Positions 33,245 through 42,436 of a stretch of DNA of 64,000 nt are shown here, piece after piece. The notes under the pieces are model-generated. The model ran no database searches and was not told the origin of the DNA. It saw only the letters and a list, made by a program, of their open reading frames with translations. A program made the translations under genes and the position numbers. Within the stretch, counting starts at the first letter, position 1, and every line of letters begins with the position of its first letter. This stretch comes from an uncultured Enterobacterales bacterium (GTDB taxonomy: Bacteria; Pseudomonadota; Gammaproteobacteria; Enterobacterales; CALYQQ01). The stretch spans positions 20,822-84,821 of the forward strand of contig CALYQQ010000014.1 in the NCBI GenBank assembly GCA_945288535.1, in the 5' to 3' direction.

Positions 33245-34412
33245 CGGAAAAAATACAATAAATAATTAGGAGTGAATTTTAATAAAATTGTTCAGGTAGA
33301 TGGTTACTCCACATCCATCCCTGACCATTATCCTTATTATAAGACAAATAATGATCAAATATAGATCTTAATTTGCTTAGCACACATTTCGTATAATTTG
33401 TTTCTCTAATCGATGTACTTATAAACATGAATATAAGCAAGTTATAACGCATAACATCGAGATAAACCTAAAAAATCTTTTTCCTAGGATATCGTACGCT
33501 TCTACTGATAAACAAAATTATATGAATTAAGCTTATCATTAAAATATTTTACCATAAACAAGAATGAGCATATTTTTTGATAATATATTATAAGTTAACT
33601 CGTAACTCATCTTCCCTATAGCTGATATTTAAAGAATATATATCTGTTATAGATAATTATTACGTGTTTTTTATATAACGATATAGATACTCAACATAAA
33701 TATATTATTAAATAATTTATTATAAATAATAAATCTCTCATTGAAATAAATTGTATTTTATATTCACTAGCTTATTAATTATTTTATTATATATTTTTTA
33801 TAGCTTTTGTTTTTAATAAATGTTAACTAATAATATAATTTAACACTTACTTGTAATTAAAAGTAAACTTACCTTTGTCATTATCAATTCATTGATTATT
33901 ATTTATCTCATGTTAAACTATGATAAATCATATTAGATAACATAAAATAGACTAATAAAATCAAGTTATAATTTATTAGGTATAGTTTTATATTGTTTGA
34001 TTTTATATACAACTTAATTTTTTTAACACTATAAGTGTGTAAAGATATTATCTTCAAATACAATAGATTAAGAATTAAGTTATTTAATGTTATTTCAATT
34101 ATAAAAAATTTAATTAAATTATGATTACTAAGTGTGTATAAATTTTGTGATTTATAAAAATAAATTAAACTTATTTTCTATAATAATATGATATTTTTAT
34201 TATAAAATTAATATTTATAACAAGTCATTATTATTAATTAAATTATTTTATAACTATTTAATTTAATAATAGATAATTAATTGTAATTATATATTATTTC
34301 CATTGTCCTTATATTTTATTAGTTGGATTAAATTATTGTGATAATAATTGTAACCGCTCATCTGTTTAATAACTATCTCATTAACTGATTTTATTATCAT
34401 TAGGGCATAATT
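33245..34412. other. Extremely A+T-rich spacer upstream of the porin
   Basis: Nearly 1.2 kb with no gene and little G+C. It separates the divergent MATE gene and porin gene. Two half-matches to a CRP site (TGTGA) occur, near 34147-34151 and 34338-34342, but neither has a proper second half. Curved A/T tracts of this kind often attract H-NS-like proteins; that is inference. Confidence 0.45.
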
Positions 34413-35573
34413 ATGAACAAATATTTAATATTTACTTTAATGATAAGCTTTTTCCCCTATCCTGCTTTTTCATTAATAATGTGGGATTCCACAGCCGGAT
34501 CAATATCCTTATACGGTGATGTTGAATTCAATATTGATGCTGCAAGTAAAGATGCCAAAATATATACGCTTAATGAAAAGAAAAATGAACGTTGGGAAAT
34601 AAATGGACGTATATTAATTGGGTTAGATGGATTACGTAAAAGTCAAGTTGGAAATTTTTCGGGTTTTTCTGTTCAACCTTTAGCATCACTTAATGGCGAT
34701 ATGAATGTAGATGATGCCATTTTCTTTTTCGGTAACGAAAACACATTATGGCAAGCAAAACTTGGCCGTTTTGAAGCTTATGACATGTTTCCTCTTGGTG
34801 AAAATACGTTTGTTGAATATTCAGGTAATACCGGTGATTCCCAATATGATGATAGCTCTGGTTATATTTATATGTTAAAAGAAGGTCGTGGACGTAGTAG
34901 CAACGGTGGAAATTTTTTGTTTAATAAATCGATAGGTCCTTGGTATTTAGAATTGAACACAATAGCCGCCGATGGTTCGAAAATATTTGTTAATGATAAA
35001 TATCATGATTATTTATTGAAAAAAAACAAAAATACAATATATACACGCCCAGTTATAGCCTTAAAACAAGATAAATTTGCTATTGCACTAGGTATGGAGA
35101 CCAATTTAGTTAAAAACGCTTATGGTTATATTGATCCAGTCACAAATCAATTTCATAAGCAATCACGTCGAAATGGTTATGGTATAACGATGTCATGGTT
35201 TGGTAATAAAAATAATCTTAATAAAATTGATGCTAATGTTAGTATTGCTTACCTTGATGCGACCGGTGAGAATGATTTTAGTGCTGGTGCTAATGCGTTG
35301 TGGCGAGAATTTACCTTAGGCTATATCTATGCTAATAACGATATTAGTGGTTATAATCCAGCCACCTCACCTATAAATACAAATATCAAATATAAGATTA
35401 ATACCATTTATACTTCTTATCGCATTCATAATATTATGAATATGGATAATTTTAATATTCATTTAGGCGCTTATTATTCAAAATTAAATCGAGATCATTC
35501 GTTATCTCATGCCGGTTTTAATAATAATAAAAATCGCTATGGTTTGCGTGTTCGCTTTAAATATTTTTTTTAA
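34413..35573 (+). CDS. Outer membrane carbohydrate porin, RafY-like
   Basis: A predicted outer membrane beta-barrel of 386 residues. It has a signal peptide (cut near YPAFS), alternating polar/apolar strands and a C-terminal Phe (RVRFKYFF), the usual barrel targeting end. The blocks KLGRFEAYDMFPLGENTFVE and GYIYMLKEGRGR resemble the glycoporin RafY/Porin_8 group, which admits oligosaccharides. No sugar transporter or enzyme gene lies next to it, so the substrate is open. It is monocistronic in A+T-rich DNA. Confidence 0.65.
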   Translation: MNKYLIFTLMISFFPYPAFSLIMWDSTAGSISLYGDVEFNIDAASKDAKIYTLNEKKNERWEINGRILIGLDGLRKSQVGNFSGFSVQPLASLNGDMNVDDAIFFFGNENTLWQAKLGRFEAYDMFPLGENTFVEYSGNTGDSQYDDSSGYIYMLKEGRGRSSNGGNFLFNKSIGPWYLELNTIAADGSKIFVNDKYHDYLLKKNKNTIYTRPVIALKQDKFAIALGMETNLVKNAYGYIDPVTNQFHKQSRRNGYGITMSWFGNKNNLNKIDANVSIAYLDATGENDFSAGANALWREFTLGYIYANNDISGYNPATSPINTNIKYKINTIYTSYRIHNIMNMDNFNIHLGAYYSKLNRDHSLSHAGFNNNKNRYGLRVRFKYFF

Positions 35574-35907
35574 CTGATATCATAGATAAATTAACTTTTC
35601 TTATTAAATTAACTATTTTTTTGTAAAAAATAATTATATATAGCTTACTTTTTTAAAGTATTATTAATGATGGCATTATTATTGTTATATGAAGTAAATA
35701 AATAATTTATTATATGGGAATAATTAAATAAACAAAAATATATTAAATATTGTATCTGTTTTTTAGATGAGTCAAGAATAAAAAAGTACACTAAAGCTAG
35801 TATTGATAGGATAAAAAAATTATATTTAAATGATCATAAATTAAGCTATCACTTCCTTTACATGATAAATTTAATGATAGCATATTTAATAAAATTTATG
35901 TTTAGCC
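35574..35907. other. Spacer between porin and NAD(P)-binding gene
   Basis: 334 bp of A+T-rich convergent spacer. No gene, no convincing terminator stem and no repeat were seen. Confidence 0.4.
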
Positions 35908-36543
35908 TTATTCAGCCACAACAGTAAAACGTTTGTTAATATGTTGGCCTTTTTCAGCTTCGTCGATCATAGCAATGGCGTAGTCAGCATAACTAATTTG
36001 ACTAATGCCTTTGCTATTAACTAATACTTCATCACTACCTTGTTTATAATTCCCGGTTCGTTTACCATCCGCTACAAAATCAGCCGCAGGGCTAAGATAC
36101 GTCCATTTGACATCATTACATTTTTTCAAATAATTAAAGGCTTTACTCATATTTGATGCCAAGGGTTTAAAAGCATTGGGAAATTCTGGCGAGTCAATAA
36201 GTTGCATGGTGTGTTGTGGATCAATATAAAGGCTTCCAGCACCACCTACAACGAGCAAACGATTAGGTTTATTATTTAATAAATCAGCCAAATGCTTTAA
36301 ACTTGTTTGATGTAATGGTAAAGATTCTGGTGCCCAGGTACCAAAAGCATCAATAATCACGTCATAATCTTTTAGATCATCATAAGTTAAATCAAATAAA
36401 TCTTTGATTAGTATATGAGCATTTTTATCTAATTGTTGATTAGGCTTACGTATTATGGCCGTTACATTATGCCCTCTTGAAAGTGCTTCTTTTACTAAGA
36501 GTTGTCCAGCTTTACCACTAGCGCCAATTACTGCAATTTTCAT
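35908..36543 (-). CDS. NAD(P)-binding Rossmann protein (NmrA/YwnB-like)
   Basis: A 211-residue atypical short-chain dehydrogenase-like protein. The dinucleotide loop is GASGKAGQLLVKEA at the N-terminus, followed by the NAD(P)-reductase-like core VIIDAFGTWAPE, LLVVGGAGSLYID and the C-terminal SYADYAIAMIDEAEKG. The true reaction is unknown; relatives are annotated as NAD(P)H-binding stress proteins. GAGGAG precedes the ATG. It is divergent from an HxlR-type regulator 0.7 kb away, and a copy of that regulator's upstream sequence lies 70-130 bases upstream of this gene, so it is the likely regulated target. Confidence 0.8.
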   Translation of the reverse strand: MKIAVIGASGKAGQLLVKEALSRGHNVTAIIRKPNQQLDKNAHILIKDLFDLTYDDLKDYDVIIDAFGTWAPESLPLHQTSLKHLADLLNNKPNRLLVVGGAGSLYIDPQHTMQLIDSPEFPNAFKPLASNMSKAFNYLKKCNDVKWTYLSPAADFVADGKRTGNYKQGSDEVLVNSKGISQISYADYAIAMIDEAEKGQHINKRFTVVAE

Positions 36544-36612
36544 TGATGACTCCTCATATTTCTTTGTTTTATGCTATTCAATTTAAATTTAGCTTAATAT
36601 TATAAGTATATA

Positions 36613-36674
36613 TTGTAAAGTAGGTACCAAATGGTTATATAGGTTACTTATGGTAACTATTATTGAATTTAAAG
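36613..36674 (+). repeat. 62-bp imperfect direct repeat, copy A (candidate HxlR operator)
   Basis: Aligns without gaps to 37198-37259 with 48 of 62 identical bases. Fully shared blocks are TTGTAAAGTA and GTAACTATTATTGA. This copy contains the inverted repeat GTTAC/GTAAC (in GTTACTTATGGTAAC) and lies upstream of the NAD(P)-binding gene. Confidence 0.75.
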
Positions 36675-37197
36675 AAATTATTTTCATCATTATTAAAATG
36701 ATTACATTAATATTGACTTTTTGGAAATAAGATGAATATTAATAAGGAGTAAATATTCATTACCTGTAATTTTATTAGAGGAAAAATATATTATTAAGGT
36801 AAAATAATATCGCATGTATTTCACAAAGAATAGCAACTTAATATGAATATATTATGACAAAAATGAATCTAAAAAAGAAAGAGTTAGCTTAATATGGAAT
36901 AAGTTGTATACATAATATAAGTAAAGCATTTGATTCATTTACACTAATGACGTAAATATTATTATTTTTGTTTATATCGTTTAATTTAAGATAAATAACG
37001 GTTTTGATGAAACATTAGCATTTTTATCTATTTATTTAGCTAGACTTACGTATGATACTATTTACACTATGATGGCTTAATATTGTTTTTTAAATATTAG
37101 CTTACTTTATTACTGACACTCATTTTCATTCGTGATCCCTTATATATTATTATTCTATACAGTTAAATTAAAATCATTGCAATAATACAATCTTCAA

Positions 37198-37259
37198 TTG
37201 TAAAGTAAGTTTAAAATAGTATTATGGTCTACTTAAAGTAACTATTATTGAGTTTTAAG
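37198..37259 (+). repeat. 62-bp imperfect direct repeat, copy B (candidate HxlR operator)
   Basis: Partner of 36613-36674, placed immediately before the HxlR-type gene and running into its ribosome site. It carries the small palindrome ACTTAAAGT. Occurrence before both genes suggests a shared operator, or an old duplication of the regulator's leader. Confidence 0.75.
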
Positions 37260-37268
37260 GAGTTGCTC

Positions 37269-37619
37269 ATGCCACCATTAAATGAAAGCTTTTCTCTTTG
37301 TCCTGTAGAAACAACATTAACCTTGATGGGCGATAAATGGAAAGCACTCATTGTGCGCGATCTTCTTACAGGTACTAAGCGTTTTGGTGAATTAAAGAAA
37401 TCATTAAATGGTATTTCGCAAAAAGTATTAACACAGCATCTACGCATTATGGAAGAAAATGGGTTAGTAAATAGAAAAGTCTATGCAGAAATTCCACCGA
37501 AAGTAGAGTATTCATTGACACAAGTTGGTCAAAGTTTAAAACATGTTCTGGATGCAATGTTCCAATGGGGAAAATCATATCAGCAGCAATCTATTAAACA
37601 TCACGACAAAGTTTGTTAA
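37269..37619 (+). CDS. HxlR-family transcriptional regulator
   Basis: A winged helix-turn-helix repressor/activator of 116 residues. The core CPVETTLTLMGDKWKALIV, RFGELKKSLNGISQKVLTQH and GLVNRKVYAEIPPKVEYSLT is typical. An N-terminal cysteine (Cys11) sits where redox- or electrophile-sensing members such as YodB and HypR carry theirs; a second is at the C-terminus. The frame opens at TTG 37248, but that lies before AAGGAG, which serves the ATG at 37269. It probably controls itself and the divergent NAD(P)-binding gene through the 62-bp repeats. Confidence 0.88.
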   Translation: MPPLNESFSLCPVETTLTLMGDKWKALIVRDLLTGTKRFGELKKSLNGISQKVLTQHLRIMEENGLVNRKVYAEIPPKVEYSLTQVGQSLKHVLDAMFQWGKSYQQQSIKHHDKVC

Positions 37620-37721
37620 TTATTAACCCAAAATAAATATTTCAGCTTAGTTAACATATAGTGAGTTCATTGTCGTTAAGCATAAAAAATAATAATAAAA
37701 AATTTTTTAAGACGTTAAAAT

Positions 37722-37755
37722 AAAAAGCGATATGTATTCACTATATCGCTTTTTA
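37722..37755. terminator. Bidirectional terminator between hxlR gene and MATE gene
   Basis: A perfect 12-bp stem AAAAAGCGATAT/ATATCGCTTTTT (37722-37733 with 37743-37754) has a 9-base loop, giving a T-run on both strands. It sits between convergent genes, ending 4 bases before the MATE stop. Confidence 0.9.
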
Positions 37756-37758
37756 TAA

Positions 37759-39099
37759 TCACTCAATATGTAGACGCTTTGTTTGCCAATGTTTAGAATG
37801 CCATCGCCAGGCATTTGTTAAACCGCGCAACCATTCATCACAGAAAAAGCCAATCCATATTCCCATTAGTCCCATCCCTTGCACAATACCTAAGTAATAA
37901 CCTAATGGGATTGACACTCCCCACATAAACAAAATTGCTGTACAAAAAGGAAAAAATGCATCACCAGAAGCACGTAACGCATTTACCATAACAATATTAA
38001 TTGTTCGACCAGGCTCAAGAAAAATGGACAATGAAAATAAAGGAAGCAGTAAATAAATAACTTCTTGATCTTCCGTAAGCATATTCATTATTTGCTTATC
38101 AAACAACCAACATAGTAATACAACAATGAGCGTAACAGCCATTCCAAGTTTTAAACTAGTAAATGTCCTTTTATACGCTTCATCAAAGCGTTTTGCACCA
38201 ACTAAATAACCTACAAAAATTTCATTACCAATACTGGTGGCATTTCCAAATAACATGACTAAATGTGCAATTTGGAAATAAAGTGTTTGCCCCGCAGCTT
38301 CTTTAACTCCCATTAAATTAATAAAAGCAAATGCTGTTGCATATTGTACGATCCACAATAAATTTTCGCCTGCCGAGGGTAAACCAATATGCAAAATATT
38401 TTTTAATAATTCCTTAGACCATTTAAATAATCCACTTACTTGTAAACGTATTCCCAATCCGATACGTAATAACCAAATAAGTAAAACGACGCCTAATAAT
38501 CGACCAACTAGTGTAGCGTAGGCAACCCCTGCTAATCCTAATTCAGGCTTACCATGTAAAACATAAAAATTACCTATAATTGTCACTGCATTAACAATCA
38601 AAGTAATGAACATTGCTGCTTTTGCCTTACCATATACTCGCATGCTCGCAGCAAGTACTAATGATATTGCTTCAGGAATAAGACAAATACCCAGAATATG
38701 CAAATAATTAAACGCATCTGGCAATGATGCTTGTGGGGTATTCATTTTGATTAAGACTTGGTAACCAAATAAATAAAGGAATAGCGCAAAAGAAATACCT
38801 AATATCATATTCAATGCGATGGAAATATGAATAGCCATTCTTCCTTTTTCAGTGTTACGTGCACCTAAATATTGTGCAATAACAACGCTGCATCCAATAC
38901 TGATAAAACTAAAAATGGTAATACATAAATCAAAAATCAAATTACCAGTACCCATTGCAGCAACATAATTGCTTGATATCTGGCTTACCATGTAAGTATT
39001 AATAAACAATGTAGAATAATGTAAAAGCAAATCAACAAAGATCGGCCAGCTCAACATAAAAAGCGAGCGATCAACAACATCAGTTGAACTTTTTGACAT
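37759..39099 (-). CDS. MATE-family efflux transporter
   Basis: Second inner membrane MATE-type exporter in the window (446 residues, about 12 membrane segments). It is not closely similar to the MATE gene at 31.9 kb; the N-terminus SLFMLSWPIFVDLLLHYSTLFINTYMVS points to a different branch. Conserved block PGRTINIVMVNALRASGD. The substrate is unknown. It is convergent with the HxlR gene and shares its terminator, so it is not an obvious member of that regulon. AAGAGG lies about 13 bases before the ATG. Confidence 0.87.
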   Translation of the reverse strand: MSKSSTDVVDRSLFMLSWPIFVDLLLHYSTLFINTYMVSQISSNYVAAMGTGNLIFDLCITIFSFISIGCSVVIAQYLGARNTEKGRMAIHISIALNMILGISFALFLYLFGYQVLIKMNTPQASLPDAFNYLHILGICLIPEAISLVLAASMRVYGKAKAAMFITLIVNAVTIIGNFYVLHGKPELGLAGVAYATLVGRLLGVVLLIWLLRIGLGIRLQVSGLFKWSKELLKNILHIGLPSAGENLLWIVQYATAFAFINLMGVKEAAGQTLYFQIAHLVMLFGNATSIGNEIFVGYLVGAKRFDEAYKRTFTSLKLGMAVTLIVVLLCWLFDKQIMNMLTEDQEVIYLLLPLFSLSIFLEPGRTINIVMVNALRASGDAFFPFCTAILFMWGVSIPLGYYLGIVQGMGLMGIWIGFFCDEWLRGLTNAWRWHSKHWQTKRLHIE

Positions 39100-39681
39100 A
39101 AAAATATATCGGCCTCTTAAGCAGAGAATTAATGCAAATAATTAAAAGTATTAGTTCGATAAGTAAAGAACTTAACATTATACCATAAATTATATATCGA
39201 TAAGCAATATACCTTATCTAATAAATTGTTACTTTTGCTTAATAAGCCTTAATTAAAAATGGCTATTATGGAACAAGCAGCTTATTGGTTAACAAAACAA
39301 AATGATAATATTGATATGACTGTATATATTACGTTAACATAACGTATTCATTAAACACTTCATCTTATGTCAATGTAAATAACATACTGATTGCAGTTAT
39401 TATTCTCATTTAAAAAATAATAGAGAAAAATAAACTTATTTTGGTTAGCTTAATTATTTTTATTAAATAAAAATTGTTATACTATCTAATAAATTTGCAT
39501 AAATCATATTATGATTTAAATAAAAATTCGAATCACAACATAATACAACGATAATTTATCAATAAATAAATAACATTTATTTATGAAAGTCATACAAATA
39601 AATATAAATATAGCCTTTCATAAAACATGAAAATATTATTAGATATATTTTAGCTAAACTAACTTAGTCTAATATTTAATA

Positions 39682-39707
39682 AAAAGAGCAGCATAAGCTG
39701 CTCTTTT
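39682..39707. terminator. Terminator-like hairpin without an assigned gene
   Basis: A perfect 11-bp stem AAAAGAGCAGC/GCTGCTCTTTT (39682-39692 with 39697-39707) has a tetraloop ATAA. On the minus strand it continues into TTTTTATTAAA; on the plus strand the arm ends in TTTT. The nearest gene ends are more than 500 bp away. Confidence 0.75.
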
Positions 39708-40696
39708 GGTTCTCACTTCATAGCAAATAAACTATAACATTGTAATATATAAAAGTCTATATAATTGTTGCGTATTTTATCAACATATAAACTATTATTA
39801 ATTATTTATTTATTTGATTATTAACTAATAGTAATCAAATAAATTATAGTTGATATAAGTTAATTCATTATAATAGTTCAAACTACTAATTTATTATTTT
39901 ATATTCTATCTATATAAAATAGAATATTATTCTATATTAATAATAGGATTAATTATAAATTAGGTTATTATTATTAATTTTATTTAAAAATAAATAAGGT
40001 ATTTATTTATTGATAATAGACAAATACTTTTCACTAATAAAGACAAAAATACTTATAATTTTTATATAAAACTTATTTTAATAAAAAGAATTCTATCATA
40101 TAAAAAAAAGATATTTTTAAAAATTATTCCAAATATTAATCACGTTGAAGAAAGAAATTTCATCTCTTTACTACTAATAATAAGCAATATAACAATATAA
40201 ATTGTAAAATGAATTTAATTTTGATAAAGAATTCTGATAGTATGCAATTTTAACATTTTTAGATAAAATGATGGTAAAGTTTTGCATAATAAGTTAATTT
40301 ATTTAGGCATTACTAATGGCGGGAAACTAAGGATAATTGAAAGTGAGTGCATTATTAACTACTCTGCACAAGCTTAAGTAAACAGTGCATTAGTTATTGT
40401 GGCTAATACATTGCAATACTGTAGTATGTTAGGGATGGTATATATATTATTCCGCCTTTTTATATATTAAGAGCATGATGTTCTTATTTATATGACGGTC
40501 AATTGCCAAATCTTAAACATATTTTTATCTACTTAACTACTCCCGTATTTGATTTGATATAGATTTCATAGCTGGCCACGTTTATCATGATAGTTGCTAG
40601 TGAGTATACATAATAATAAATATGAATCTATTGTATGTCATCATATGGCTAACAATAATAAATTATATAATCTAACAGCCCAGTAATGTGTAATCT

Positions 40697-40730
40697 CCCG
40701 CCAGTAGTTACTCTCCTTACTACTGGCGGG
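40697..40730. other. G+C-rich stem-loop in A+T-rich DNA
   Basis: A perfect 12-bp stem CCCGCCAGTAGT/ACTACTGGCGGG (40697-40708 with 40719-40730) has a 10-base loop, followed on the plus strand by CATCTTATTTCTCTT. It lies 160 bp upstream of grxB. It could be a terminator of an unseen transcript or a grxB leader structure. Confidence 0.65.
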
Positions 40731-40888
40731 CATCTTATTTCTCTTAGATACGGCATTAATTAGATAAATCATATTAGAACTACATGATTTATTTACAAGA
40801 GTCATACTTATTTACGAACAGAGACTAAAAGTAGTTCACAACTATTAACAAAACATACTATGCTTATAGCGATTAATGGAGTTCCACT

Positions 40889-41542
40889 ATGAAACTTTTT
40901 ATATATGATCATTGCCCATTTTCGGTAAAAGCGCGTATGATTTTTGCGCTTAAACATATTCCGTTTGAACACGTCATATTACTTTATGATGATGAAAAAA
41001 CACCTATAAACATGATAGGCAAAAAAGGAGTGCCTATATTACAAAAAACCGACGGTACTTACTTACCAGAAAGTATGGATATTGTTAATTATATCGATTC
41101 ACTTTCCGGATCTTCCGTTTTAACTGGAAGAATAAATCCAGTAATAAAGGCAGTGTTATCAACTATTTTTCATTATATTAATCGTCTCTTACTACCGCGT
41201 TATGCTAACGCTGATTTAGCTGAACTTAAAACCACTTCAGCACGTGATGCTTTTACCCACAAAAAAGAAACCCTACTGGGTTGTCCATTTACACATCTTT
41301 TTCACGAGACGCCTGAATTATTACAAAAATTGACTAAAGATTTAGTACAACTTGATCCATTAATTTTATCAGTACAAGCATGTAACGGTAAATTATCAGA
41401 AGATGACTTTCACTTATTTGCACTACTACGTAGTTTAACAATAATAAAACCTTTACAATTAACTAAAAACATAAAGAATTATTTAAATAATATGTCAGAA
41501 AAAACCAATATACCTTTATTTGATTCATTAATATTATCCTAA
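40889..41542 (+). CDS. grxB: Glutaredoxin 2, with CPFS active site
   Basis: GST-like glutaredoxin: a thioredoxin-fold domain (about residues 1-75) followed by an all-helical domain. The 217 residues compare with 215 in E. coli GrxB. MKLFIYDHC, KGVPILQK (cis-Pro), LPESMDIVNYIDSL and LSEDDFHLF match the family. The active site reads CPFS, where E. coli has CPYC, so the second, resolving cysteine is replaced by Ser (codon TCG). A monothiol mechanism using glutathione would still be possible. GGAG lies 9 bases before the ATG. It is isolated, whereas E. coli grxB is next to yceB. Confidence 0.9.
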   Translation: MKLFIYDHCPFSVKARMIFALKHIPFEHVILLYDDEKTPINMIGKKGVPILQKTDGTYLPESMDIVNYIDSLSGSSVLTGRINPVIKAVLSTIFHYINRLLLPRYANADLAELKTTSARDAFTHKKETLLGCPFTHLFHETPELLQKLTKDLVQLDPLILSVQACNGKLSEDDFHLFALLRSLTIIKPLQLTKNIKNYLNNMSEKTNIPLFDSLILS

Positions 41543-42436
41543 TAATAACCATATTTAACTCTATTTTACTACTATAATTTTACCACTATTAATTTTAAAT
41601 AATATTTAATCTGAATCTCTCTTTTATAATAGATTTTATTTATCGGATATTTATTTACTTTATTCATAAAAATGATTATTTCAATCAGTATAGTGGAAAC
41701 CGCCGTATAGATTATTTTATTAATTAAATACAAACCTCTTAATTGTTAATCATCATATCTAATTAAATAATTTTCTCTTCTTTCTTATCTAGTTGAAAAA
41801 TATGTAACATAGCATCTATTTTCTATAATACTATCGTCTAACCAATAATATATTTATTAATGCTGAATAGAATGCTTAAATTATGAAAAAATGGCGCATT
41901 AATAGGATAACTATATACTAAGTGCCTAGATTCGGCATACCTGGTGTCATCAGTCATATTATCTAACTTAGCAATAGCGTGTAATTGTTAAATTGATGTG
42001 CTTGCAATCTAGCGACCATCTGAACTCACTAAATTGCTTCAATAAATAATAAGTATAACGGCTTATATTACTTTTTTTGAAAAAATAGAAAATATAATGG
42101 CCTATTAACAAAGCTATTAACCGTATCAAGATCGAGCCGATAAACCAAGACGACTTGCAAAAGGAGATTAAATGAAGCTACATAACAATATTCCCTATAA
42201 TAAATAATAGGGATAAATAAAATATAAACCACATCATAGTAGATATTAAACATAGCTGTAAATAATATGTACTATAATCAATAGCTATTCTTAAATAATC
42301 ATTCTTACATAGCCACTATGTAAATATATTATAAATTCAGTATATTTTAATTAAATATGTCTGGTTTATTTCTCTATTTTGACTTAAAAAATAGATATCA
42401 TTGTATATACAATATATGATTGTATTTAAATTATTA
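41543..42436. other. Spacer between grxB and sbcC
   Basis: About 0.9 kb without a supported gene. It contains a tiny frame with a strong ribosome site (42172-42207), a hairpin over 42192-42213, and a stem TTACATAG/CTATGTAA (42305-42312 with 42316-42323) that may mark the end of the sbcDC transcript. Confidence 0.45.
42172..42207 (+). CDS. Possible 11-residue peptide with strong ribosome site
   Basis: The frame MKLHNNIPYNK is preceded by AAGGAG at seven-base spacing range (AAAAGGAGATTAA before the ATG). A stem TCCCTAT/ATAGGGA (42192-42198 with 42207-42213) overlaps its end. No homologue is recognised and nothing downstream on the plus strand is coding, so chance is quite possible. Confidence 0.2.
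   Translation: MKLHNNIPYNK

Larger units (their letters stand above)
39100..40888. other. 1.8-kb gene-less stretch with two strong stem-loops
   Basis: The longest region without a supported gene. Most is very A+T-rich. It holds a terminator-like hairpin (39682-39707), then from about 40300 a relatively G+C-richer island ending in a 12-bp G+C-rich hairpin (40697-40730). Short open frames exist (39259-39342; about 40263-40376) but without ribosome sites or recognisable homology. It may carry small RNA genes or a decayed gene. Confidence 0.5.

Noticed and set aside
34140..34345. Possible CRP sites upstream of the porin
   Set aside because: Only the TGTGA half is present in each; the matching TCACA half at the right spacing is missing.
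39259..39342. 27-codon frame whose start (EQAAYWLTKQ) faintly recalls FecR-type N-termini
   Set aside because: Too short, no ribosome site and no continuation in another frame that I could find.
40399..40470. Short hydrophobic frame resembling a small toxic peptide
   Set aside because: GTG start without ribosome site and no antitoxin RNA or repeat structure visible around it.
42068..42253. 61-codon minus-strand frame downstream of sbcC
   Set aside because: Tyr/Phe-rich low-complexity product without start signal; likely chance.
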